Source of the DNA: JAJXZJ01 sp050012855
GTDB lineage: Bacteria; Verrucomicrobiota; Verrucomicrobiia; Limisphaerales; J093
Length of the DNA stretch: 64,000 nt
Reading direction: 5' to 3'
NCBI GenBank assembly: GCA_050012855.1
Contig: JBEKGJ010000007.1
Coordinates: 45,955 to 109,954 of the forward strand
The notes beneath the pieces were generated by a model, which was not told the origin of the DNA, ran no database searches, and saw only the letters and a list, made by a program, of their open reading frames with translations. The position numbers and the translations under genes are program-made. Shown here one piece after another: positions 41,198-49,734 of this stretch (positions within the stretch are counted from its first letter, which is position 1; each line of letters begins with the position of its first letter).

Positions 41198-42406
41198 TCA
41201 GTCCAGCACTGGATCGGAGCCGTCAATCATCTTCACCTTGTTGTGGGCGAAGTATTCCTTCGTCAGCGCCTTGAGCATGGCCGCGCGCTGGTCGTAAAGG
41301 CGGCGCAGCTTGCGCGGCTTGTGGCGGGCCAGCGCGTAGTGCGTGAGCAGCGGCATGGCGATGGTGGTGTCCGTGTAGCACACCACGGCGTCAGGCAGGC
41401 GGTCGGGGTCCACCTTGCCCCAGCTCACGGCCTCGCTCGGCGTGGCGCCGGACAGGCCGCCCGTGTCGGGACGCGCGTCGGTCACCTGCAGGAAATAGTC
41501 CTGGCCGTATTCCTTGATGCGAAGGACTTCCTGGATTTGCGGCTCGGTCTGGAGCATGAAGTTCTTGGGACTCCCGCCGCCCCACAGGACGACGGCGCTT
41601 TTGCCGCCCGAGCGCTTGGCCGCGAGCACGATCGCCGTGCTCTCGTTCACGTCAATCGAGGGGTTGACGCGGAGCTTGTTGCCGCGCAGTTCCACGCCGG
41701 CAAAGTTCATCCCGATGGTCGAATCGCCCGGGGACGACGTGAAGCACGGCACGCCGGCGCGATACGCGGCGGCGAGCACCGACACGTCCTTCAAGCCGGC
41801 CTTGCGTTCCCACTCGGCGCAGTACTTGCCGATGAGATAATGCAGCTCGGCGGTGCCCATTTCCTTCTGGAATTCCGGCTGAATGAGGATGCTGCGGAGG
41901 ATTTCGTCCGTGGCCATCAGGCAGTCGCTGTAGCCCAGGAGCACGTCATAGACGCGGACGATGTCGTTGTTGCGCAGCTCGGTGTCGTCGAACTTGAAGC
42001 TGCCGACCTTCACCGGGTAGTTCAGGGCGAAGTGCATGTCGTGATACAGATTCGCGCCGGTGGCGACGATCCAGTCCACGAAGCCGGCTTTGATGAGGGG
42101 GACGATGCTGGAGCAGCCCATCCCGGCGGGCGTGAGCGCGCCGGAAAGGCTCATGCCGATCGTGACATCGGGTTCGAGCATCTTTTCGGCGAACAACTGC
42201 GCGCCTTCGCGGAGACGGGCGCCGTTGTAGGCGAGGAAGGTTTCGTCAATGAGGTCGGGGAGCTTCTCTTTGCCGGTGATGTTCTTCGGCAGGATGCGTT
42301 TCCCCGAGAGGAATTTGTCCCGGTGGGGACATTTTTGCTTCTTCAGCCAGTCCGGCGTTTCGGAAAGGTCCTCGCGATAGCGCGCCGTTCGTTTTGGTGT
42401 AGCCAT
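41198..42406 (-). CDS. deoxyhypusine synthase-like protein (probable homospermidine/spermidine-type synthase)
   Basis: 402 residues of the deoxyhypusine synthase family. Visible blocks are MSLSGALTPAGMGCSSIVPL (NAD-binding part), ATGANLYHDMHFAL, GVPCFTSSPGDSTIGMNFA and VVLWGGGSPKNFMLQ, where the lysine occupies the place of the catalytic lysine of the eukaryotic enzyme. Bacteria lack eIF5A, so bacterial members act on other amines, for instance joining an aminobutyl or aminopropyl group to putrescine. The ornithine-decarboxylase-like gene 1 kb away supports such a polyamine role. The ATG at 42406 starts MATPKRTARYRE. Confidence 0.85.
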   Translation of the reverse strand: MATPKRTARYREDLSETPDWLKKQKCPHRDKFLSGKRILPKNITGKEKLPDLIDETFLAYNGARLREGAQLFAEKMLEPDVTIGMSLSGALTPAGMGCSSIVPLIKAGFVDWIVATGANLYHDMHFALNYPVKVGSFKFDDTELRNNDIVRVYDVLLGYSDCLMATDEILRSILIQPEFQKEMGTAELHYLIGKYCAEWERKAGLKDVSVLAAAYRAGVPCFTSSPGDSTIGMNFAGVELRGNKLRVNPSIDVNESTAIVLAAKRSGGKSAVVLWGGGSPKNFMLQTEPQIQEVLRIKEYGQDYFLQVTDARPDTGGLSGATPSEAVSWGKVDPDRLPDAVVCYTDTTIAMPLLTHYALARHKPRKLRRLYDQRAAMLKALTKEYFAHNKVKMIDGSDPVLD

Positions 42407-42517
42407 AAATTCAAATCGTCGGGGAACAATAAAGCGGCGACCGGGGATGCCAATCATTTAATGAAGGCGTGTCGAATTGCTTTGACGCCCGGGGCGAACT
42501 TCGTTTGAACGTGGCTC

Positions 42518-43549
42518 ATGAGATTCCCACGATCCTGCTTTTACGCCCTTGGTTTCGCCGGAGCGATCCTGTTCGCCTCTGCGGCCGAGCCCGCCAATCC
42601 GCGCGCGAACGCGCCGGCCCGGGCCATCCTGAATTACTTCGACGGTCTGGCGGCGCGGAAGGAAAAGCGCGTGCTCTCGGGCCAGTTCACCGATTTTGGC
42701 AACGGCGCAAAGTTGAAGCTGATCGAGGACATCCACACCCAGACCGGGCATTGGCCGGCGCTCATCGGGGTTGACTACGCGGATTTCGGCAAGGGCGGCC
42801 TCACGTTCGCCGCGCCGAACCGCACGGCCATCGAATACTGGCGCCAGCGCGGCCTGGTGACCGTCAGCGCCCACCTCTACAATCCGGCCAATCCCAAGGG
42901 CGGTGGACTGCGCGACAAGGGGGTGAACCTGGCCGATCTGCTGGCGCCCGACTCCGAGACGCACACCCGCTGGATGCGCGAACTGGACGAACTCGCCGGC
43001 GGGCTGCAGGAGTTGAAGGAGGCCGGCGTGGTCGTCCTCTGGCGGCCGTTCCACGAAATGAACGGCGGCTGGTTCTGGTGGGGCACGCAGGATCCGGAGA
43101 CGTTCATCAAGGTCTGGCGCCACATGTTCGATTACTTCAGCCAGACGAAGGGGCTCGACAACCTGCTCTGGGTGTACGGGCCCAATCATGGCGACAGAAC
43201 CGCAGCGTATTATGCCGGCGACCGCTACGTGGACCTGGTCGGGCTGGATGCCTACACGGATTTCGTTGACTCACAGCATATCAAGGGCTTCGCGGCCGTC
43301 GCGGCGCTGGGCAAGCCGGTCGGGTTCAGCGAATACGGACCCCACGGGCCGCAGAATCCGCCCGGCGATTTCGATTACCGCCGACTGCTGGACGGCCTCG
43401 CGAAGGATTTCCAGCCCACCGTGTTTTTCATGAGCTGGAACTGGAAATGGAGCCTGGCGATGAATCCGCATGCGAAGGAGTTGCTCGACGACCTGCGCAT
43501 CGCGAACCGTGAGGATTTGCCGGCGGCGCTGTTCAAGGCCGGCAAATGA
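42518..43549 (+). CDS. secreted GH26 endo-beta-mannanase
   Basis: 343 residues with a signal peptide (YALGFAGAILFASA). The GH26 TIM barrel is complete: SGQFTDFGN near the start, VSAHLYNP, the acid/base glutamate E180 in LWRPFHEMNGGWFWWG, and the nucleophile E272 in PVGFSEYGPHG, followed by FFMSWNWKWS. It should cleave beta-1,4-mannans outside the cytoplasm. It is a single-domain enzyme without a binding module. The gene is divergent from the deoxyhypusine-synthase-like gene and 126 bp before argJ. Confidence 0.92.
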   Translation: MRFPRSCFYALGFAGAILFASAAEPANPRANAPARAILNYFDGLAARKEKRVLSGQFTDFGNGAKLKLIEDIHTQTGHWPALIGVDYADFGKGGLTFAAPNRTAIEYWRQRGLVTVSAHLYNPANPKGGGLRDKGVNLADLLAPDSETHTRWMRELDELAGGLQELKEAGVVVLWRPFHEMNGGWFWWGTQDPETFIKVWRHMFDYFSQTKGLDNLLWVYGPNHGDRTAAYYAGDRYVDLVGLDAYTDFVDSQHIKGFAAVAALGKPVGFSEYGPHGPQNPPGDFDYRRLLDGLAKDFQPTVFFMSWNWKWSLAMNPHAKELLDDLRIANREDLPAALFKAGK

Positions 43550-43675
43550 CCCGCGCCCGCCGCACGGTTTGGGATGATTCGTCGTTGGACTTTGCGGCTA
43601 AACTCAATTAAACCTGCGCGGCGCTCTGACCCGGGCGGCGTGCCGAAACGCGCCCGACCGGAGCCGCCACCTGAC

Positions 43676-44995
43676 ATGAAGTGGAAACAAATCCCCGGCT
43701 CGATCGTCGCGCCCCAGGGCTTCCTGGCGGCCGGCGTTTTTTGTGACATCAAACGCCTCGGCACCGGCAAGGGCTCGAACAAGGGACCCAAGCGCGATCT
43801 CGCCCTGCTCCTGTCCGAGGTCCCGGCCACCGTGGCCGGCATGTTCACCACGAACCAGGTCTGTGCCGCGCCGGTGAAGGTCTGTGCCGAGCGCGTCAAG
43901 GGCGGCCTGGCGCAGGCGGTCGTCATCAATTCCGGCAACGCCAACGCCTGCACCGGCCAACAAGGCCTGCGGGACGCCTACGCCATGACCGAACTGGCGG
44001 CGGAGGAACTCCGGTTGCCCGCCGAACACGTCCTCGTCGGCTCCACCGGCCGCATCGGTGTCACGTTGCCGATGGCCAACATGCAGGCCGGCATTCGCGC
44101 CGCTGCCCGGGCGCTCGGCAGCACGCCCGAACACGCCGCCGCCGCGGTCGAGGCCATCATGACCAGCGACACCCGGCCGAAAGCGGTCGCCGTCGAGTTC
44201 AAGGTGGACGGCCGGCCGGTGCGGATTGGCGGCATCTGCAAGGGGGCGGGCATGATTCAGCCGGGCATGAGTGCCACCGGCGCGCGCCCGGCGGCGACCC
44301 CGCTCCACGCCACCATGCTGGGTTTCATCACGACTGATGCCGTCATCGAGCCCGGTCCGCTTCAGGTCGCCTTGGGCGAAGCCGTGGCGAACGGTTTCAA
44401 CCGCATCACCGTGGACGGCGACATGAGCACGAACGACACCGTGCTCGTGCTGGCCAACGGTCTCGCCGGGACACGCCCGCTGAAGCCGCGGAGCGCTGGG
44501 CTGCGCCAGTTCCAGGCCGCGCTGAATCATGTCTGTCTCGAACTGGCCAAAATGATCGTCCGCGACGGTGAAGGCGTGACGCGGTTTGTGACCGTGCGCG
44601 TCAACGGCGCGAAGTCGTTTGCCGACGCCAATGCCGCCGCCCGCGCCGTGGCCAACAGCGCGCTGGTGAAGACAAGCTGGTTCGGCGGCGACCCGAACTG
44701 GGGACGCATCATGGCCGCACTCGGCTACAGCGCGGCGACCTTTGTCGAGTCGAAAGTGGACATCGGCTATAGCGCGCCCGGCAGCCGCAAAATCCTCTGG
44801 AGCCTGCGCCGCGGCCAGCCGACCAAGGCCACCTTCAAGGCCCTGTGCGCCGCCGTGGCGGCCAGGGAATTCGATTTCCACATCCATCTTAACCTTGGCC
44901 GCGCCGGCGCGTTGATGTACGCCGCCGACCTGACCGAGGAATATGTGGATTTTAACAAAGGCGACGTGAGTGATCCGTCGTCGCTCGGTGGCTGA
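43676..44995 (+). CDS. argJ: bifunctional ornithine acetyltransferase / N-acetylglutamate synthase
   Basis: 439 residues. ArgJ moves the acetyl group from N-acetylornithine to glutamate in arginine synthesis. It is made as a precursor that cuts itself before the threonine of an ATML motif; here this is HATMLGFITTDA with T213. Other motifs are VINSGNANACTG (83-94), STGRIGV and MAALGYSAA. Normally the motif KGxGMIxPNMATML is continuous, but here KGAGMIQPGM and ATML are separated by a 12-residue insert (SATGARPAATPL) just before the cut site. The ATG at 43676 gives the normal start KQIPGSIVAPQGF. No other arg gene is in the window. Confidence 0.93.
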   Translation: MKWKQIPGSIVAPQGFLAAGVFCDIKRLGTGKGSNKGPKRDLALLLSEVPATVAGMFTTNQVCAAPVKVCAERVKGGLAQAVVINSGNANACTGQQGLRDAYAMTELAAEELRLPAEHVLVGSTGRIGVTLPMANMQAGIRAAARALGSTPEHAAAAVEAIMTSDTRPKAVAVEFKVDGRPVRIGGICKGAGMIQPGMSATGARPAATPLHATMLGFITTDAVIEPGPLQVALGEAVANGFNRITVDGDMSTNDTVLVLANGLAGTRPLKPRSAGLRQFQAALNHVCLELAKMIVRDGEGVTRFVTVRVNGAKSFADANAAARAVANSALVKTSWFGGDPNWGRIMAALGYSAATFVESKVDIGYSAPGSRKILWSLRRGQPTKATFKALCAAVAAREFDFHIHLNLGRAGALMYAADLTEEYVDFNKGDVSDPSSLGG

Positions 44996-45054
44996 CGCCG
45001 CCCGCCCGCACTTTCTTTTCGACCCGGCGCGGCCGGGCCGGTATCCTCGGGACC

Positions 45055-47694
45055 ATGGCTTCGGACGCCCAGTTGACGCCCATGATGGCGCAGTATCGGC
45101 GGATCAAGAGCGAACTGCCAAAGGACGCGCTGCTGCTCTTCCGTCTGGGCGATTTTTACGAGTTGTTCTTCGAGGACGCGCAGGCCGGGGCGCAACTTCT
45201 GAACCTTGCGCTCACCAACCGCCAGGGCGTCCCGATGTGCGGCCTGCCCTACCACGCCGCCGGCGGTTACATCGCCCGCATCCTGCGCGCCGGCCGCAAG
45301 GTCGCCATCTGCGACCAGCTCGAAGAGCCCCGGCCGGGCAAACTCGTCCAGCGCGATGTCACGCAAATCCTCAGCCCCGGCGCGCATTTCGACGAACGGA
45401 TGCTCGCGGCCGACCGGAACAACTATCTCGCCGCGGTCGCGCACACCGGCCGGGCGTTCGGCCTGGCGCTCGTGGATCTGACCACGGCCGATTTCAAGGT
45501 CACCGAACTGCCGACCGAGGCCGCGCTGCTCGCCGAAATCGAGCGCGTCCGGCCCGCGGAGATCGTCCTGCCCGCCGAGGCCGCCACCCTGCGCGACCTG
45601 CTCCAGCCCGCCTGCCGCCTCCTCACCGGCTACGATGGGTGGACCTTTGCGCCGGAGACGGCTCAGTTCACATTGCGCGATCATTTCAAAGTCACCGCGC
45701 TCGACGGCTTCGGCCTGCGCGACCGGTCCGCGGCCATCGGTGCCGCCGGGGCGGTCCTGCATTACCTGGTCAACCAGTTGCGACGCGACGTCGCGCACCT
45801 CACGCGGCTCACGTTTTACCAGGCCGCCGATTTTCTGGTCCTCGACCGCACAACGCTGCGCAACCTCGAAGTGCTCGAACCGCTGCAGCGGGACGCCCCG
45901 CGCGAAACCTCGCTCTACGGCGTGGTCAACCGCACCGTCACGCCCATGGGCGCGCGGCGCCTGCGCGACTGGCTTTCGCAGCCGCTCGCCGCCGTCGAGC
46001 CGATCCGCCGCCGCCAGGACGCCGTGCAGGCCTGGCTCGACCAGGGCGCCGTGCTCGACCGGTTCCGCGCTGCGTTGGCGGACGTGCGCGATCTCGAACG
46101 CACGATCAGCCGCTTGAGCGTCGGCACCGGCAACGGGCGCGACCTCGCCGCCCTCCGGCTCGGATTGCAGCAGGTGCCGGCGTTGAAGGCCTTGCTCGCC
46201 ACGCTCGCGGCCCCGCCCCGCCCCGCCGCCGCAGAAGTTCGCGAACTGCCCATCGCGGCCCCGGTCGCGCCGATGCACGCCGCCGCGCCGCCCGCGGACG
46301 GCTTGATCCCGGAGCTGACCCATCAACTGGCCGAGTGCCCGGAACTGGTGGAATTGATCAGTCGGGCCATCGTGGACGAACCGCCGCTTGCGCTCAAGGA
46401 AGGCGGGCTGATTCGCGACGGCTTCGATCCGGCGCTCGACGAACTTCGCGCGGCCCAGCGCGGCGGCCGCGACTGGATCGCCCAGCTCCAGCGCGATGAG
46501 ATCGCCCGCACCGGCATCCCGTCGCTGAAGGTCGGCTTCAATTCGGTGTTCGGCTATTACATCGAGGTCACGAAGGCGAATCTCGACAAGGTGCCGCCGC
46601 AGTACCACCGCAAACAAACCATCGCCAACGGCGAGCGGTTCATCACGCCCGAGCTCAAGGCGATGGAGGCGAAAATCCTCGGCGCCGAGGAACGCGGGAT
46701 GAAACTCGAATACGAGCTGTTCCTGCGCGTGCGCGAGGCCGCCTTGGGCCGGCTGGCCGAGATCCAGCAAACCGCGCAGGCCCTGGGCCAGCTCGACGTG
46801 CTGGCCGCATTCGCCGAAGCCGCGCGGCTGCACAACCACTGCCGGCCGTTCGTCGGCGATGAGGGCGTGCTCCAGATCAGCGACGGCCGGCATCCGGTGC
46901 TCGAACAGGCGATGACCGAGGAGCGTTTCGTGCCGAACGACACGGAGCTGGCCAGCGAAGTGCGAACAGGCGCCCCTCATTCGACATCCGACATTCGCCA
47001 CTCGGCACTTCCTCAGATCGCCCTCATAACCGGGCCGAACATGGCCGGCAAGAGCACGTACATCCGGCAGGCGGCGTTGCTGACCCTGCTCGCGCACACC
47101 GGTTCGTTCGTGCCGGCGAAGGCGGCGCGCATTGATCTCGTGGACCGCATCTTCACGCGCATCGGCGCGAGCGACGACCTTGCGCGCGGCCAGAGCACGT
47201 TCATGGTCGAGATGAGCGAGACGGCGAACATCCTCAACAGCGCCACGGCGCGCAGCCTGGTGATCCTCGACGAGATCGGCCGCGGCACAAGCACGTTCGA
47301 CGGCCTGAGCCTGGCCTGGAGCATCGTCGAGCACCTGCACCACCAGGTCGGCGCGAAAACGCTCTTCGCCACGCACTATCACGAGCTGACCGAGCTGGCC
47401 GCGCGCCTGCCACGCCTGAAAAACTTCAATGTCGCCGTGCGCGAGTGGAACGAACAGATCATCTTTCTGCGCAAGATCGTGGCGGGCGGCACGGACAAGA
47501 GCTACGGCATCCAGGTGGCGCGGCTGGCCGGCGTGCCGAAAGAGGTGATCGAGCGGGCGAAAACCATTTTGCGCAACCTGGAGGAATCGGAGCTGACGCC
47601 CGAAGGCAACGTCCGCCAGGCCGCGCGCCATCGCGCCGAACGCGAGAAGCTCAAAACCCTCGAACCCCTGCCGCAGTTGGATTTGTTCGGGTGA
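45055..47694 (+). CDS. mutS: DNA mismatch repair protein MutS
   Basis: 879 residues, usual for MutS1. The mismatch-contacting F-x-E motif is in LGDFYELFF near residue 40. The connector, lever and clamp domains follow, and the ATPase has Walker A in TGPNMAGKST (about 660), Walker B in VILDEIGRGTSTFDG and the THYHEL motif. The C-terminus ends in PQLDLFG, a common MutS tail resembling clamp-binding peptides. About 20 residues (roughly 636-656, around GAPHSTSDIRHSA) are inserted just before the Walker A strand. No mutL is nearby. It begins 60 bp after argJ. Confidence 0.96.
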   Translation: MASDAQLTPMMAQYRRIKSELPKDALLLFRLGDFYELFFEDAQAGAQLLNLALTNRQGVPMCGLPYHAAGGYIARILRAGRKVAICDQLEEPRPGKLVQRDVTQILSPGAHFDERMLAADRNNYLAAVAHTGRAFGLALVDLTTADFKVTELPTEAALLAEIERVRPAEIVLPAEAATLRDLLQPACRLLTGYDGWTFAPETAQFTLRDHFKVTALDGFGLRDRSAAIGAAGAVLHYLVNQLRRDVAHLTRLTFYQAADFLVLDRTTLRNLEVLEPLQRDAPRETSLYGVVNRTVTPMGARRLRDWLSQPLAAVEPIRRRQDAVQAWLDQGAVLDRFRAALADVRDLERTISRLSVGTGNGRDLAALRLGLQQVPALKALLATLAAPPRPAAAEVRELPIAAPVAPMHAAAPPADGLIPELTHQLAECPELVELISRAIVDEPPLALKEGGLIRDGFDPALDELRAAQRGGRDWIAQLQRDEIARTGIPSLKVGFNSVFGYYIEVTKANLDKVPPQYHRKQTIANGERFITPELKAMEAKILGAEERGMKLEYELFLRVREAALGRLAEIQQTAQALGQLDVLAAFAEAARLHNHCRPFVGDEGVLQISDGRHPVLEQAMTEERFVPNDTELASEVRTGAPHSTSDIRHSALPQIALITGPNMAGKSTYIRQAALLTLLAHTGSFVPAKAARIDLVDRIFTRIGASDDLARGQSTFMVEMSETANILNSATARSLVILDEIGRGTSTFDGLSLAWSIVEHLHHQVGAKTLFATHYHELTELAARLPRLKNFNVAVREWNEQIIFLRKIVAGGTDKSYGIQVARLAGVPKEVIERAKTILRNLEESELTPEGNVRQAARHRAEREKLKTLEPLPQLDLFG

Positions 47695-48155
47695 CACGCT
47701 GGCGATTCCGCGCCAATGCGAGCCGGATTGACTATGAGCACGCCGACACAAACGAAGCCCGGCTCCACGTTCAAAACCGTGCCGGTCACGCCGCCGAGCC
47801 AGCACACTATCATCCGCGCCCGCTCGCTCTAGCCTGCCGGCGGTCGGTCGGGATTCGATTCGGGGAGCACAGGCGGCTCGCCTGTTGCGTCCGGCGGCCC
47901 GCCGGACGCTTCATTCTGGCGGAGTGGGCAGGTTTTCGGCGGGCCGCCGAAAACCACACGCCGGCGGCATGTGCTCCCCGGAAAAGGGGTCGGTTCTTGA
48001 TAATGGATACTCATCGCCCGGCTTCCTCCGGCGAGACAACCGGTGGTTCGGATGACCGCGCGTTGCCATCCACGGCGGCCCGGCGGTCCACGACCCACCG
48101 CGCCATTTCGCCAGTTGCGTCCCCGGCGCGCCGTCGGCTAGATTGTTCCCGGTTT
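47695..48155. other. intergenic region before leuC with a micro-ORF
   Basis: Apart from the three-hairpin element (47862-47979) this stretch holds a possible 32-residue micro-ORF at 47734-47832 on the plus strand (threonine/proline-rich, ending RARSL). It starts 39 bp after mutS. Nothing shows that it is translated. Confidence 0.3.
47862..47979 (-). repeat. three-hairpin intergenic element, copy B
   Basis: Outer arms GGGGAGCAC (47862-47870) and GTGCTCCCC (47971-47979) enclose AGGCG-GCT-CGCCT (47871-47883), GCGTCCGGCGG-C-CCGCCGGACGC (47887-47909) and GGTTTTCGGCGG-G-CCGCCGAAAACC (47931-47955). Read on the minus strand the hairpin order equals copy A at 34847-34975. Confidence 0.8.
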
Positions 48156-49532
48156 ATGACATTGACGGAAAAAGTGCTGGCCCGCGCCGCCGGCAAGGCG
48201 CAGGTCCAGGCCGGCGACAACCTCTGGGTGAACGCGGACATCCTCATGACGCACGACGTCTGCGGGCCCGGGACCATCGGCGTCTTCAAACGCGAGTTCG
48301 GCCCCACCGCGAAAGTCTGGGACCGCCGCAAGGTCGTCATCATTCCCGACCATTACATTTTCACCGCCGATTCGCTCTCGAACCGCAACGTGGACATCCT
48401 CCGCGATTTCGTGAAGGAGCAGGACCTGGTCTATTTCTACGACGTGATTGACGATCCCAACGGCACGTGGCGGTTCGACGCGGCGAAGGGAAACTTGAAA
48501 CGCCAGTTCGGCTCGCATTACGCAGGGGTCTGTCATACGGCGCTGGCGGCGAAAGGTCACATCCGGCCGGGCGAAGTGCTGTTCGGCACCGACTCGCACA
48601 CCTGCATGGCCGGCGCGTTCAACGAGTTCGCCACCGGCATCGGCAACACCGACGCCGGCTTCATCCTGGGCACCGGCAAGCTGCTCATCAAGGTGCCCGA
48701 GACGATGCATTTCCGGCTCGAAGGCCGGCTCCAGCCCGGCGTCATGGCCAAGGACGTCATCCTCCACGTCATCGGCGAAATCGGCTTCGACGGCGCGACG
48801 TACCGCGCGATGCAGTTCGACGGCTCCGGCGTGGCCGGTCTCTCGATGGACGACCGCATGACCATCGCGAACATGGCGATCGAGGCCGGCGGCAAGAACG
48901 GCATCTTCCCGTTCGACGCGCGAACCGCGGAATACGTCGAAGCCCGCACGCACCTGAACGACACCAAGCAGGCGTATGAGCCTGTCGAACCGGACTCCGA
49001 CCAGCGGTTCATTTGCGAACTGACGCTGGATTTGTCGCAGCTCGAGCCCACCGTGGCGTGTCATCCAAACCCGGGCCAGCGGAAGAAGGCAAAGGAACTC
49101 GGGAGCATCAAGCTGGATCGCGCCTACATCGGGTCCTGCACTGGCGGCAAGGCAAGCGACTTCGTCGAGTTCGCGCGCATCGTCCGAGGCCGGCAGGTCA
49201 GCATTGATACCTTTGGCGTGCCGGCGACGCCGGAGGTCGCCAACGAGTTGCAGATGACGCAGTGGAACGGCGTGGCGATCTGGGACGTCCTGCTCGCTGC
49301 CGGCGTGCGGATGACGGAGAACGCCGGTTGCGCCGCCTGTCTCGGCGGGCCGGTGGACACGTTCGGCCGGATGAACCAGCCCGGGCTCAAGTGTATCAGC
49401 GCCACCAACCGGAACTTCCCCGGTCGCATGGGGAACAAGGAATCCGAGGTCTATCTCGCCTCGCCGGCGACCGTGGCGGCCAGCGCGATCACGGGCCGGA
49501 TCACCGACCCGCGCGAATTCCTGCCGAATTGA
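48156..49532 (+). CDS. leuC: 3-isopropylmalate dehydratase large subunit / homoaconitase-type
   Basis: 458 residues of the aconitase superfamily, isomerising 2- and 3-isopropylmalate in leucine synthesis. The [4Fe-4S] ligands are visible in IGSCTGGKASDF and in ENAGCAACLGGPVDTFGRM. TDSHTCMAGAFNEFATGIG and NFPGRMGNKESEVYLASPA are further family motifs. At 458 residues it fits LeuC; the HACN/DMDH subgroup with a related substrate cannot be excluded. The ATG at 48156 gives MTLTEKVLARAAGK, the standard start. The small-subunit gene leuD is not adjacent. Confidence 0.9.
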   Translation: MTLTEKVLARAAGKAQVQAGDNLWVNADILMTHDVCGPGTIGVFKREFGPTAKVWDRRKVVIIPDHYIFTADSLSNRNVDILRDFVKEQDLVYFYDVIDDPNGTWRFDAAKGNLKRQFGSHYAGVCHTALAAKGHIRPGEVLFGTDSHTCMAGAFNEFATGIGNTDAGFILGTGKLLIKVPETMHFRLEGRLQPGVMAKDVILHVIGEIGFDGATYRAMQFDGSGVAGLSMDDRMTIANMAIEAGGKNGIFPFDARTAEYVEARTHLNDTKQAYEPVEPDSDQRFICELTLDLSQLEPTVACHPNPGQRKKAKELGSIKLDRAYIGSCTGGKASDFVEFARIVRGRQVSIDTFGVPATPEVANELQMTQWNGVAIWDVLLAAGVRMTENAGCAACLGGPVDTFGRMNQPGLKCISATNRNFPGRMGNKESEVYLASPATVAASAITGRITDPREFLPN

Positions 49533-49734
49533 GCCGGCGGCGGCGTCTGTCTCATGCCCTCGGCCGCGCGCGATGTGCGCGCCACGGCCTGGTCGTCGCT
49601 CGACTCCCCGCAGGGTTGAGTTTGGCGGTGCTCAACAACGGACGGATTGGCATTGGTTATGCTCATTTTGCTATGACTTCCTGGTCGCCGCTGATTGCGG
49701 ATGGACCCCGGGGCCGAACAACAAACCAAGCATT

